Source: JANMZO01 sp963763135
Lineage (GTDB): Bacteria > Actinomycetota > Acidimicrobiia > Acidimicrobiales > JANYDT01
NCBI GenBank assembly: GCA_963763135.1
Contig: CAVXNJ010000003.1
Coordinates: 186,001-250,000, forward strand
Length of the DNA: 64,000 nucleotides
Reading direction: 5' to 3'
Shown here: piece by piece, positions 42,965 through 52,186 of the stretch
Numbering within the stretch: position 1 is the first letter of the stretch
Layout of the letters: each line of letters begins with the position of its first letter
Notes under the pieces: generated by a model
The model's database searches: none
The model's input: the letters and a program-made list of their open reading frames with translations, nothing else
What the model was told of the DNA's origin: nothing
Translations under genes and position numbers: made by a program

Positions 42965-44620
42965 TTAGGCCGCGGAGCCCAAAGGCAGCGAAACGGCGTG
43001 CTGACGCAAATCACCAGAACACGCTGCTCCGGAGTCGTATTTGTTGCGTTGTGGGCGGACTTTTGGCTCCGGAGCAGGACTAGGCAGCTTGTCAGCGGGC
43101 TGCGGTGGGACGGCGGCCCAGCCTCGGCTTCGTTCGACGGCGCGGTGCCATTGCGCGTACCGGTCGTTCGCGGCGTCGCGCTGCTCAGGTCGGAAGCGCT
43201 TCTCCTCTTTCCAGCTGGCAAGGACTTCGCCCGGGCTGCCCCAGACGCCCTCGGCGAGTCCCGCGGCGAACGCCGCGCCGAGCGCCGTTGATTCAGCGAC
43301 GACGGGCCGCGATACGTCCACTCCGAGTTGATCAGCCTGCATCTGCAGCAGGAGATCCATCACCGACGCCCCGCCGTCGACGCGAAGTTCTTTTAGCGGT
43401 GTACCGGACTTGGCGGTCATGGCGTCGACGACATCTCGCACCTGGTACGCCATGGATTCGACCACAGCCCGGGCGATGTGGGCCCGACCGACGCCGCGCG
43501 TTATGCCAACAATTGTTCCGCGCGCATACGGATCCCAGTAGGGGCTGCCAAGGCCGGTGAACGCCGGCACGATGTACACACCTTCGGTAGACGGGACCGA
43601 CGCGGCCAGCGGCCCGATGTCCGCCGACGACGAGATGATCTGAAGACCGTCGCGCAGCCACTGGATGGCCGCACCGGTGACGAACACCGCACCTTCGTAG
43701 GCGTACGCAACGCCGCCGTTGGCCCCGAGGTCCCAGGCGACGGTGGTGAGCAAACCCTCCGATGGCGCCGGGCATGTCGGGCCGACGTTGAGGAGCACGA
43801 AACTCCCGGTACCGTAGGTGTTCTTCGCCATTCCCGGAGTCACGCAGGCCTGGCCGAAAAGGGCCGATTGCTGGTCACCCAGGATCCCGCTGACGGGAAC
43901 ACCGCGAACCGCCCCTCCCGCGACCGACGACGCCGCGAGCCCGAAGCGTCCGGAACTGGGTCGAACCTCGCCGAGCGCGCCCATCGGCACGCCGAGAACC
44001 TCGCACAGCTCGGCGCTCCACGCGAGGTCGATGATGTCGAAACACATGGTCCGACTGGCATTGGACGGGTCTGTCGCGTGAACGCCACCGTCGATACCGC
44101 CCGTCAGGTTCCACAGAATCCAGTCGTCGACCGTTCCGAGGGCCAGTGCCGCCGACTCCGCCACCCCTCCTTCCCGGAGCAGCCAGGCGTACTTTGTGCC
44201 CGAAAAGTAGGGGTCGAGTACCAGGCCGGTACGCGACCGGACAAGACCCAGGGCACCGTCGGCGGACAACTGTTCACATGCCCCCGCCGTTCGTCGGTCC
44301 TGCCAAACGATGGCCCGGTGGAGCGGGGTACCCGACCGGGTGTCCCAGGCCACGGCCGTTTCCCGCTGGTTCGTGATGCCGATGGCCCGGATGGGGGTTC
44401 CGGGTTCGAACGTCGCGATAAGTTCCTTCAGCGTTGTTTGAACCGCGCTCCAGATTTCCGTCGCATCGTGCTCCACCCACCCGGGTTGCGGAAAGTACTG
44501 GGTGAATTCCCGGTAGGAGAAGCCCCGGGGATTGCCCTGCTCATCGATGGCGAAGGATCGGACGCCGGTCGTCCCGGCATCGATGGCAATGACGACTGCA
44601 GGGCTTGACGAAGTGCTCAT
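42965..44620 (-). CDS. glpK: Glycerol kinase
   Basis: 551 residues. ATP plus glycerol to glycerol-3-phosphate in the cytoplasm. Motifs: AIDAGTTGVRSFAIDEQG, the glycerol-binding ITNQRETAVAWD, HRAIVWQDRRT, GTVDDWILWNL, GILGDQQSALFGQ, YGTGSFVLLN and VDGGASVMDLLLQMQAD. The core is about 505 residues. A Pro/Lys-rich tail of about 45 residues (PQPADKLPSPAPEPKVRP) is extra. It has the NQRE motif that the kinase at 22.1 kb lacks, so this is the true glycerol kinase. It is divergent from the PPi-PFK gene. Confidence 0.93.
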   Translation of the reverse strand: MSTSSSPAVVIAIDAGTTGVRSFAIDEQGNPRGFSYREFTQYFPQPGWVEHDATEIWSAVQTTLKELIATFEPGTPIRAIGITNQRETAVAWDTRSGTPLHRAIVWQDRRTAGACEQLSADGALGLVRSRTGLVLDPYFSGTKYAWLLREGGVAESAALALGTVDDWILWNLTGGIDGGVHATDPSNASRTMCFDIIDLAWSAELCEVLGVPMGALGEVRPSSGRFGLAASSVAGGAVRGVPVSGILGDQQSALFGQACVTPGMAKNTYGTGSFVLLNVGPTCPAPSEGLLTTVAWDLGANGGVAYAYEGAVFVTGAAIQWLRDGLQIISSSADIGPLAASVPSTEGVYIVPAFTGLGSPYWDPYARGTIVGITRGVGRAHIARAVVESMAYQVRDVVDAMTAKSGTPLKELRVDGGASVMDLLLQMQADQLGVDVSRPVVAESTALGAAFAAGLAEGVWGSPGEVLASWKEEKRFRPEQRDAANDRYAQWHRAVERSRGWAAVPPQPADKLPSPAPEPKVRPQRNKYDSGAACSGDLRQHAVSLPLGSAA

Positions 44621-44775
44621 ATGCCGAAGGGTAACGCGCGAACCCGTTCGACCACCGGAGGGGGTTCGACCACCGCCGGTGGATCATGTGTTCAGCGGGA
44701 TGTCAAATCTGCGCAAAACTCTGGAGGTGACGGTGTCGATCGTCACCTTGCCAACCCTACGAAGGAAGTCTTCAC

Positions 44776-45981
44776 ATGCGAGTTGCGATGCTCACTGCCG
44801 GCGGGCTTGCCCCCTGTCTTTCGGCATCGATCGGTGGCCTTATCGATGCGTACACGGCCATCGATCCCTCGATTGAGCTCATCGGTTACACCAACGGCTA
44901 CGCCGGGCTTTTGAAGGGTCACCATCGGGTGTTCGACGATGTCGCCCGAAGTGAGGCGAAGGCGCTGCTCACCCACGGAGGCAGCCCGCTCGGAAACAGC
45001 CGGGTCAAGCTCACCAACGTCAAGGACTGTGTCGGTCGGGGGCTTGTCGCCGAAGGGCAGGATCCGCTCGAGGTGGCCGCCCGCCAACTGACCGCCGACG
45101 GCGTTACCGTGCTGCACACCATCGGGGGCGACGACACCAATACGACCGCCGCCGACCTCGCGGCGTTCCTGGCGGCGAACGGCTACGAGCTAACGGTGGT
45201 CGGCCTGCCGAAGACGATCGACAACGACGTGTTCCCGGTGGCGCAGTCGCTCGGCGCGGCCACGGCGGCCGAACAGGGCGCGATCTTCTTTGAGAACATC
45301 GTCTATGAGGGGACGGCCAACCCCCGATCGCTCGTGATCCATGAGGTGATGGGTCGTAACTGCGGATGGCTCACCGCCGACACCGCCCGGGTGTACCGGG
45401 AGCGCTTGGACTCCCGGCATCTTGCGGAATCCCTCGGCTATGGGCGCGACTTCTTCGACATCGATGCCGTGTACGTACCCGAGATGCCGATCGACCTCGC
45501 TTCGGAGGCTGTTCGGTTGCGCGAGGTGGTCGACCGGAAAGGTGCTGCAAACATCTTCGTTTCCGAAGGGGCCGGCGTGTCGGAGATCGTCGCAGAATTG
45601 GCCTCTTCAGGTGTTGAAGTGGAGCGCGACGCGTTCGGCCATGTGCGCCTCGACCGCGTGAATGTGGGTGGCTGGTTCTCGAAGAAATTTGCGGCGCTCG
45701 TCGCAGCCGAGAAGGCCCAGGTGCAGAAGTCGGGTTACTTCGCACGGGCCGCCGCCCCCAACACTGAGGATCTCGCACTCATTGACTCGATGGTGAAGCT
45801 CGCCGTCGAGTGTGGCCTCAACCGTGTTCCAGGTGTGGTCGGTCACGACGAGGACCAGAACAATGTCCTGCGGGCGATCGAGTTCCCGCGGATCAAAGGC
45901 GGCAAACGGTTCGATCCGACGACGCCATGGTTTTCAAAAATGCTCAGCGAAATCGGTCAGCCCGCCACCGGCATCGCCTGA
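44776..45981 (+). CDS. pfp: Pyrophosphate-dependent 6-phosphofructokinase
   Basis: 401 residues. Reversible phosphorylation of fructose-6-phosphate, here probably with PPi: the phosphate-binding motif is GGDDTNT, where the second Asp marks PPi use, with PKTIDND and MGRNCGW downstream. The N-terminus AMLTAGGLAPCLSASIGG is typical of the class. It serves glycolysis and gluconeogenesis and lies opposite glycerol kinase, linking glycerol entry with hexose phosphate. Phosphoryl donor choice is inferred from the motif. The ATG has a gaaggaag site. Confidence 0.9.
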   Translation: MRVAMLTAGGLAPCLSASIGGLIDAYTAIDPSIELIGYTNGYAGLLKGHHRVFDDVARSEAKALLTHGGSPLGNSRVKLTNVKDCVGRGLVAEGQDPLEVAARQLTADGVTVLHTIGGDDTNTTAADLAAFLAANGYELTVVGLPKTIDNDVFPVAQSLGAATAAEQGAIFFENIVYEGTANPRSLVIHEVMGRNCGWLTADTARVYRERLDSRHLAESLGYGRDFFDIDAVYVPEMPIDLASEAVRLREVVDRKGAANIFVSEGAGVSEIVAELASSGVEVERDAFGHVRLDRVNVGGWFSKKFAALVAAEKAQVQKSGYFARAAAPNTEDLALIDSMVKLAVECGLNRVPGVVGHDEDQNNVLRAIEFPRIKGGKRFDPTTPWFSKMLSEIGQPATGIA

Positions 45982-46074
45982 GCCTCCGACGGTCCGAGTC
46001 CTACGGCCCCTGCCGGGTTCGTCCGGGGTTGGACTTCTGCTTGTACAGGGGCAAGGGCCGCTACGGTGTGAACC

Positions 46075-46515
46075 ATGAAGTCGAGAGTTGCCTCACGTAC
46101 GCGCGTCATCAAAGCTCCTGCCGCTGCGATTTTTGATCTTTTGGCTGATCCGTCGAAGCATCCTCTCTTCGACGGTTCGGGTTCGGTGTTGGGCACCAAC
46201 GGCGAGGTGAGTCGCTTGTCGATGGGCTCCGAGTTCGGAATGAAAATGAAGGTCGGGGCCCCGTACAAGATCACCAACACGGTGGTGGAGTTCGAAGAAG
46301 GTAAGCAGATCGGGTGGCGCCATTTCGGTGGACACGTCTGGCGCTATGTACTTGAGCCCGTCGACGGGGGAGCGGCCACTCAGGTGACCGAGTCTTTCGA
46401 CTGGAGTACCTCGAAGAGCCCCTTTCTCATCGAACTCATGCGTTATCCCGCCAAGAACGCGAAGTCGATCGAGAAGACCCTGGATCGTCTGGCTGAGCTG
46501 GTTGAGAAACACTGA
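46075..46515 (+). CDS. SRPBCC-family protein
   Basis: 146 residues with START/Bet v1-like layout: ASRTRVIKAPAAAIFDLLADPSKHPLFDGSGSV, GMKMKVGAPYKITNTVVEFEEGKQIGWRHFGGHVWRY and a closing helix (SIEKTLDRLAELVEKH). Similar proteins are numerous in actinobacteria and may bind lipid-like ligands. This is the second SRPBCC protein in the window, and it is not close in sequence to the first. Confidence 0.87.
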   Translation: MKSRVASRTRVIKAPAAAIFDLLADPSKHPLFDGSGSVLGTNGEVSRLSMGSEFGMKMKVGAPYKITNTVVEFEEGKQIGWRHFGGHVWRYVLEPVDGGAATQVTESFDWSTSKSPFLIELMRYPAKNAKSIEKTLDRLAELVEKH

Positions 46516-46628
46516 CCATATGGTTCCGTCAGGCCCGGACCGGTCGCCCCTGCGGGTCGAGCAGAGTCGACGCGAACTGCACGAGCAGAAATGCATCCAG
46601 CACGGTCGACCACGGAAGCGAGACGAGA

Positions 46629-48005
46629 ATGTTCTGCTTTGAACCGCTGACCGCCGAGGAGTCACTCGACCGGCAGCGACGAACCGCCGCCGCGCTGACC
46701 GCAGCCGGCTGCGTGGCCGGAGATCGCGTTGCGATCGTGGCGCACAATCACCCTGATGTTCTGTCACTGGCCATTGGCGCGCTCCGCATCGGGGTGGTCC
46801 CGGTCATGGTCAACCCCGACCTCCTGCCCTCCGAACAGGCCGTGATCCTGTCGGATTGTGATCCGAAGATCGTCCTCAACGACGAGTCGTTGAGTTCGTT
46901 CATTGACGCGGGTGATCTCAGTAGCTGGTCGGGCGAACTGGCCGATGTACCGCTGGCCCGGCCGATGCACTACACCTCGGGCACCACGGGCCGCCCCAAA
47001 GGGGTGTGGTCGGGAATCCTCGCCGTCGATGCCGCGACACAGCTGCTGGCCGAAGAACAGGCCCTGTGGGGCTTCGTCGCCGATGACCGTAACCTCGTGT
47101 GTTCGCCGCTGTACCACTCCGCCCCGCTTCGGTTCGGCACCGGCACGCTGATGGCCGGCGGTTCGGTTGTCGTGCTTCGAAAGTTCAGCCCAGAGCTGGC
47201 GCGAGAAGCCATAAGCGCGCATAAGATCACGTCAGGTTTCATGGCTCCCGCGCACCTGCAGCGGATTTTTGACCTACCCCCGGATGAGCAGCCGTCGTTT
47301 GCGTCGTTCCGTTTGCTGGCCCACGCCGGTGCGCCATGTCCGATCGCGCTGAAGCGACAGGCCATCGACGCCTTTCCACCCGGTTCCGTGTGGGAGTTCT
47401 ACGGCTCCACGGAAGGCCAGTTCACCGCGTGTTCGACCGATGACTGGTTGGCTCGCCCGGGTTCGGTCGGTCAGGCCCGACCGGGCCGTCGGATGCACGT
47501 AGACCCCGAAACCGGGGTGCTGTGGTGCGCCACGCCATCGTATGCGCGCTTTGAATATTGGAACGATCCCGTCAAGACCGCCTCCGCCTGGAAGGGCGAC
47601 TCGTTCACGGTGTTCGACCTGGGCCGGGTCGACGACGACGGCTACGTCTACCTCGACGGCCGCCGCGATGATCTGTTGATCACGGGCGGTGTCAACGTGT
47701 ATCCGCTCGAGTTGGAGATCGCTCTTTCGGCCATGCCCGGGGTGGCCGAGGTCGCTGTCTTCGGTGTCGACGACGAGCGTTGGGGCACCCGTGTCTGCGC
47801 CGCCGTCGTTCGCAAGAGCGTCGAGGAAGTAAGTGCACCTATTATAAGCGAACCTATGGTTTTGGAATACGCGGCGTCGGTGTTGGCTCCCTACAAACGA
47901 CCGAAGCAGGTCGCGTTCGTCGATGAGATCCCGAAGAGCCCGACGGGTAAAGTGCGACGTTCGACGCTCGCGAAAGACCTCGGTCTCGAACTCGTCGAGG
48001 GCTGA
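46629..48005 (+). CDS. AMP-forming acyl-CoA synthetase / ligase
   Basis: 458 residues, somewhat shorter at the N-terminus than most family members. Motifs: HYTSGTTGRPKGVWSG (ATP loop), the A5-type WEFYGSTEGQ, VFDLGRVDDDGYVYLDGRRDDLLITGGVNVYPLELE (hinge) and the catalytic lysine in SPTGKVRRS. It activates a carboxylic acid to acyl-AMP and acyl-CoA. A short insert rich in A+T at about 47830-47865 (VSAPIISEPMVLE) is unusual for the gene. Substrate unknown. A link to the CoA lyases next door is possible. Confidence 0.9.
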   Translation: MFCFEPLTAEESLDRQRRTAAALTAAGCVAGDRVAIVAHNHPDVLSLAIGALRIGVVPVMVNPDLLPSEQAVILSDCDPKIVLNDESLSSFIDAGDLSSWSGELADVPLARPMHYTSGTTGRPKGVWSGILAVDAATQLLAEEQALWGFVADDRNLVCSPLYHSAPLRFGTGTLMAGGSVVVLRKFSPELAREAISAHKITSGFMAPAHLQRIFDLPPDEQPSFASFRLLAHAGAPCPIALKRQAIDAFPPGSVWEFYGSTEGQFTACSTDDWLARPGSVGQARPGRRMHVDPETGVLWCATPSYARFEYWNDPVKTASAWKGDSFTVFDLGRVDDDGYVYLDGRRDDLLITGGVNVYPLELEIALSAMPGVAEVAVFGVDDERWGTRVCAAVVRKSVEEVSAPIISEPMVLEYAASVLAPYKRPKQVAFVDEIPKSPTGKVRRSTLAKDLGLELVEG

Positions 48006-48032
48006 GGCCCCCGCCGTTCCGGCATCAGAAAC

Positions 48033-48953
48033 CTAGGAGGCGAGGTCGCTTTCCGATGGCGTGGTCGCGATCACATCGGCCAATAGCGTGCGGATTTCGG
48101 GGTACAACGCCCGACCTGCGGCCACCATGAACTCGCCGGTCGGTTCGCCGTGCCCCGACAGGTCAGTGATCGTACCGCCGGCCTCGCGCACCAGCACGAC
48201 CCCGGCACACACGTCCCAAGGATTGAGTCCCCGTTCGAAATATGCGTCGACGCGGCCGCACGCCAGGAACGAAAGGTCGATGGCCGCCGACCCGCCACGA
48301 CGCAGGTCGCGAACCAGGGGGATGATCGTCGAAACGATCCGCCCCTGCCAATCGCGGCGTTGCTTGGCATAGCCGAAGCCCGTGGCGATGAGCGCGTATG
48401 CATTTGTGGTCACCTGGGATACACGAACCGGATCTCCGTTTCGCGTGGTTCCGTGGCCCGTCGATGCGCAGAATGTCTCCTTCAGCGTTGGGATGTCGAC
48501 GACCCCAATCACCGGCACGCCGTCGTATTCGACGCCTACCGACACGCTCCAGAACGGGTGCCCGTAGAGATAGTTCGTCGTTCCGTCGAGCGGGTCGATG
48601 ACCCAGCGCCATCCGCTGGTGCCCGTCCGGTCGGTGCCTTCCTCGCCAAGGATGCCGTCGTCGGGAAACGACGCGTCGATTCCGTTCACGAGAAGCGTTT
48701 CCGCGCCCTTGTCCATCTCGGACACCATGTCGGTGCCGGATGACTTGGTCTCGATTGTCGTGCGGGGACGATTCAGCCCTTCGAGCAGAAATGCGCCGGC
48801 CTGCACGGCGATGCGTTCGGCGACCGATCGACGCTCAGCCAGCTCGTCGGCGCTCGGCTGACGGACAGAGTGCGCACTGACCGGCGGAGAACCGACTGGC
48901 GGAGAACCGACCGGCGGAGAACCGACGGATGTTGGATCGGGGGACGAGTTCAT
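48033..48953 (-). CDS. Inositol monophosphatase family protein
   Basis: 306 residues. Mg-dependent phosphatase with motifs GEEGTDR, WVIDPLDGTTNYLYGHPFWSVSVG and WDVCAGVVLVREAGG, all ligands present. It probably acts on inositol-1-phosphate for phosphatidylinositol lipids, which fits the PimB-like enzyme in this window, or on a related sugar phosphate. The first 25 residues contain a VGSPP repeat encoded by a 15-nt tandem repeat, and the real start may lie further in. It is the last gene of a three-gene operon with four-base overlaps. Confidence 0.9.
   Translation of the reverse strand: MNSSPDPTSVGSPPVGSPPVGSPPVSAHSVRQPSADELAERRSVAERIAVQAGAFLLEGLNRPRTTIETKSSGTDMVSEMDKGAETLLVNGIDASFPDDGILGEEGTDRTGTSGWRWVIDPLDGTTNYLYGHPFWSVSVGVEYDGVPVIGVVDIPTLKETFCASTGHGTTRNGDPVRVSQVTTNAYALIATGFGYAKQRRDWQGRIVSTIIPLVRDLRRGGSAAIDLSFLACGRVDAYFERGLNPWDVCAGVVLVREAGGTITDLSGHGEPTGEFMVAAGRALYPEIRTLLADVIATTPSESDLAS
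48879..48923. repeat. 15-nt in-frame tandem repeat, three copies
   Basis: gaccggcggagaacc, gactggcggagaacc, gaccggcggagaacc. It encodes three VGSPP units at the N-terminus of the inositol monophosphatase protein. Likely slippage-made. Confidence 0.85.
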
Positions 48954-49393
48954 GACGGGTCGTTCGTTTCCGGCTGGTCAGCCGGGTCTGGGGAAGCTGC
49001 GATGGTGCCGCCCGACGCCGGGGTTCGACCCGCCACGGGCTGGCGAATCGGACCCGAGTTTCGGTTGGGTTGACGCAGCGCGGCGCGGTTGCCCAACGTC
49101 ACGTTGGCTTCCCGTTCTTTCACCGCGCTCCACTCGCCCATGGCCCGCAGAACCAGGACGGCCACGATGGCGATACCGATTCCGATGAAGAGCGCACCGA
49201 TGATCGAACCGCCGGCTTTTTGTGCGGAGCAGTCGCCGGTGCATGACACCTTGGCCACCCCAAAACCGATGACTGCGCCGGCGAGGCCTCCAACAACTAT
49301 TGCGACAAAGGCCAGAGCCCGGGCCAGTTGCGATGGCAGCGCGCTCACCGGCGTGGCTCGATCTTCGGGTTCGGACCCGCGGGTCTGACTCAT
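48950..49393 (-). CDS. Two-helix membrane protein, unknown
   Basis: 147 residues. Hydrophobic segments ALAFVAIVVGGLAGAVIGFG (about 25-45) and GALFIGIGIAIVAVLVLRAMG (about 65-88) are separated by a short loop with two cysteines (VSCTGDC). The C-terminal 55 residues are polar (RQPNRNSGPIRQPVAG). It overlaps both neighbours by four bases (ATGA), so it is translationally coupled between ybaK and the inositol phosphatase gene. No family recognised. Confidence 0.8.
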   Translation of the reverse strand: MSQTRGSEPEDRATPVSALPSQLARALAFVAIVVGGLAGAVIGFGVAKVSCTGDCSAQKAGGSIIGALFIGIGIAIVAVLVLRAMGEWSAVKEREANVTLGNRAALRQPNRNSGPIRQPVAGRTPASGGTIAASPDPADQPETNDPS

Positions 49394-49896
49394 GATGCTT
49401 CCTTTGGTCGTTCTTTGGCGAGTGCTGTGACGAGAGCGCCGGTCGCCGCGGCGAGCGCCGTTGGAGCCGAGCTGAAGTTGTGCTTTGGCGTACCGGCCGC
49501 GGCCCAGACCACCTCGAAGTCCAACAGGTCGGGGTCGAAGAACATCCGGAGGGGTTTGGGGTATCCGAACGGCGAGATCCCGCCTACGGCGAACCCGGTC
49601 GCCTCGCGTACCGCGTCGGCGTCGATCCGCCAAGCCCGGCGGGTACCGGCCGCGGTGGCGAGTTTCTTCTCGTCGAGCTGGTTGTCGCCGCTCACGAGCG
49701 CCACGACCACTTCGCCTTCCCCTTTCGAGGATTCGCCGACGGCGAACACGAGTGACTTCACGATCGCTCCGACCGGAACGCCGACCGCCTCGGCCGCTTC
49801 CACTGCAGTGCGGGTGATATCGGGAAATTCGATGACCTCGATGGTCAATCCGGCGGCCAGAGCGGCTTCGGTGACGATGACGGCATTGCGATGCAT
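49390..49896 (-). CDS. YbaK/EbsC-type aminoacyl-tRNA deacylase
   Basis: 168 residues from ATG 49896 (MHRNAVIVTEAALAAG). The family removes mischarged amino acids from tRNA (Cys-tRNA-Pro type editing). It shows VPVGAIVKSLVF with the conserved Lys, VVALVSGDNQLDEKKLATAAG, ATGFAVGGISPFGYP and FDPDLLDFEVVWAAAGTPKHNFS. First gene of a coupled operon with a membrane protein and inositol monophosphatase. The association with the latter two is unexplained. Confidence 0.9.
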   Translation of the reverse strand: MHRNAVIVTEAALAAGLTIEVIEFPDITRTAVEAAEAVGVPVGAIVKSLVFAVGESSKGEGEVVVALVSGDNQLDEKKLATAAGTRRAWRIDADAVREATGFAVGGISPFGYPKPLRMFFDPDLLDFEVVWAAAGTPKHNFSSAPTALAAATGALVTALAKERPKEAS

Positions 49897-50080
49897 ACGA
49901 AACGATCGTTGCACAACTCACCACCCCACCCGGTCACGGCTCGTCCTGTCACCCACCCCTCCGGTCACCGCCCCACGACCTTGGCCGGGCCCCCCCGTCC
50001 TAATCGAACCCCTTCGCACGAAACACCGTTCGTCGGAACCACGTTCCGCATTCGACGGCTGGCCCTGGCAGGATAGGTGG

Positions 50081-50602
50081 ATGGTTGCGCCAAAAGGAGA
50101 TACATCGACTGGACTTCACCGCTGGCATGTGGCCGGCGGGATAATCGAGGTCGAAGGTCGTGTCCTTCTGGTCGAAAACCTCCGTCGGAACGGGTCCACC
50201 GACTGGTCTCCTCCGGGGGGCGTCGTCGAGAGTGGAGAAGACTCCGTCGACGGGCTGACCCGTGAGGTTCAAGAAGAGACCGGCCTGGTCGTCGACCGTT
50301 GGATCGGTCCGATTTACAGCGTGGAAACCGTGGCTATCGATATGGGCTGGCACCTGTCGGTCAAGGTGTTCCGGGCCCTTTCGTGGAAGGGCAACGTAGC
50401 GGTGGGAGATGACCCCGACGGCATCGTCACCGACGCCCGGTTTCTCGACCACGCCGGATGTGCCGAGAAAATGGCGGCGAACGGGTTGTGGGTGCGAGAG
50501 CCGCTGTTGAGCTGGATGGGGGAGCGTTGGTCGGACCACCGGGCCTTTCGTTATCTCCTCGAAGGCACGAACCGCTCCGCGATGACCGTCACGCGCCAGT
50601 AG
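50081..50602 (+). CDS. Nudix hydrolase
   Basis: 173 residues from ATG 50081 (aaaggaga follows inside the gene, and the start choice rests on family similarity from LHRWHVAGGIIEVEG). The Nudix box GGVVESGEDSVDGLTREVQEE-TGL lies at about 45-67. The C-terminal SDHRAFRYLLEGTN tail is family-like. Its end is 60 bases from dinB, so both may respond to nucleotide damage together. The substrate is not defined. Confidence 0.88.
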   Translation: MVAPKGDTSTGLHRWHVAGGIIEVEGRVLLVENLRRNGSTDWSPPGGVVESGEDSVDGLTREVQEETGLVVDRWIGPIYSVETVAIDMGWHLSVKVFRALSWKGNVAVGDDPDGIVTDARFLDHAGCAEKMAANGLWVREPLLSWMGERWSDHRAFRYLLEGTNRSAMTVTRQ

Positions 50603-50661
50603 TCGGTGCCAACGGGTCCGTGGGATCGGCGTTGAGCGGAAGTTCTTCGACGGGGAACGCG

Positions 50662-52071
50662 GTGTCGGGTGCCGCACCGGTCCGCACCATCCTCCATGTC
50701 GATATGGACGCGTTCTACGTCGCGGTGGAAACGATCCTCGATCCGTCGCTGAAGGGCAAGCCGGTCATCGTGGGAGGCGACGGGGCACGAGGTGTTGTCG
50801 CCAGCTGCTCCTATGAAGCTCGGGCGTTTGGCATCCGGTCGGCGATGCCGTCGACGCGGGCCAAGCAGTTGTGCCCCCACGCCATTTTCGTGCGGGGCAA
50901 CCACGGCCTCTATGCGGAGTACTCCGAGAGGATCCACGGGGTGTTTCACGAATTCACACCACGAATCGAACCGATCGCGCTCGACGAAGCGTTTCTCGAC
51001 CTGACCGGTGGGCGCAAACTGTTTGGCAGCGGATCGAAGGCCGCAACAACGATCCGCAACCGGATTCACAGTGAGATGGGCCTTTCGTGCTCCGTGGGCG
51101 TGGCGACGAACAAGCTGTTGGCCAAGTTGGCGTCGAAGATCGCCAAACCGCCCATCGGGGGAGGGTCACCCGCCGCGGTTCCCGGTGCCCGGCGTCCGGC
51201 CGAAGGTGTGGTGACGGTCCCTCCCGGTTCGGAACTGACGTTTCTCCATCCGCTGCCGGTGCGTTCCCTGTGGGGCGTCGGGCCGAAGACATTTGAGCGG
51301 TTGCAGCGTTTCGGCGTACAGACCGTCGGCGACCTCGCCGAACTTTCGCAAACGACGCTGGTCGGTGCGCTCGGCACCGCGAGCGGACAGCACCTGTTCG
51401 CGTTGGCTCACGCGATCGATGATCGCCCGGTGGAGGTTGAACGCCCGACCAAGTCGATCGGCCATGAGGAGACGTTCGCTCAGGATCACCATGACATCGC
51501 ACCGCTCGTCACGGAGCTGCTCCGGCTCTCCGATGCGGTTGCATCGCGGGTACGGGCGGCCGGTGTGCGGGGCCGCACGGTACAGCTCAAGGTCAAACTC
51601 AGCGATTTCCGGCTGCTGACGAGAAGCCGCACGTTTCCCGACGCGCTCGACACCGTTGAGCAGGTCCACGATGCCGTGGTGAGCCTGCTCCGGGCGCCTG
51701 ACGTCGTCGCGGAAATTTCCAGGCTCGGAGCACGTTTGATCGGCGTGAGCCTTTCGAATTTGGTCGAGGTGAGCGCTGAGCAGCTTTCGATGTTCCAGGC
51801 TCAGCAACTGTCGATGTTCGAAGCGCCAGGCGGGGATGGAGGGGACGGATCGGACGGCGACGCTCCCGAAGTTGCGGGTCGGGTGTCCGGCAATCGTCGG
51901 ACCAGGACTCGGGTCGACCCTCAGGCCGATAGAGCGCTCGCTGGTACGGTCGACGCCATCAGAGCCAAGTTCGGAACGGTGGCCGTCGGCCCCGCGTCGC
52001 TCGTGAAGAACGGGGCCCTTCGAAGCAAACGGCCGGGCGATACCCAGTGGGGGCCTAACGCCGACGACTGA
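50662..52071 (+). CDS. dinB: DNA polymerase IV (Y-family translesion polymerase)
   Basis: 469 residues from GTG 50662 with a gggga site. GTG 50620 is an alternative. Palm motifs HVDMDAFYVAVE and DEAFLDLTG hold the catalytic acids, followed by SCSVGVATNKLLAKLASKIAKP, the HhH (WGVGPKTFERLQRFGVQTVGDL) and the little finger (GHEETFAQD). Two beta-clamp motifs stand in tandem near residues 373-385 (EQLSMF and QQLSMF), then a disordered Gly/Asp-rich segment and a tail GPASLVKNGALRSKRPGDTQWGP. It performs error-prone bypass at stalled forks. Confidence 0.95.
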   Translation: MSGAAPVRTILHVDMDAFYVAVETILDPSLKGKPVIVGGDGARGVVASCSYEARAFGIRSAMPSTRAKQLCPHAIFVRGNHGLYAEYSERIHGVFHEFTPRIEPIALDEAFLDLTGGRKLFGSGSKAATTIRNRIHSEMGLSCSVGVATNKLLAKLASKIAKPPIGGGSPAAVPGARRPAEGVVTVPPGSELTFLHPLPVRSLWGVGPKTFERLQRFGVQTVGDLAELSQTTLVGALGTASGQHLFALAHAIDDRPVEVERPTKSIGHEETFAQDHHDIAPLVTELLRLSDAVASRVRAAGVRGRTVQLKVKLSDFRLLTRSRTFPDALDTVEQVHDAVVSLLRAPDVVAEISRLGARLIGVSLSNLVEVSAEQLSMFQAQQLSMFEAPGGDGGDGSDGDAPEVAGRVSGNRRTRTRVDPQADRALAGTVDAIRAKFGTVAVGPASLVKNGALRSKRPGDTQWGPNADD

Positions 52072-52080
52072 AGGTAGCTA

Positions 52081-52134
52081 CGCAGATTGAAGGCGCTCCG
52101 CAGATTGAAGGCGCTCCGCAGATTGACGGCAATC
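52081..52134. repeat. 18-nt tandem repeat, three copies, after dinB
   Basis: cgcagattgaaggcgctc twice perfectly (52081-52098, 52099-52116), then a diverged copy cgcagattgacggcaatc. It begins nine bases past the dinB stop and ends about 50 bases from the convergent DUF3040 stop. Confidence 0.88.
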
Positions 52135-52186
52135 CGGGGAGTGAAACTGCTTCCGTGCCCGCCAGCACGTACGGCAGAGCTGTCTG

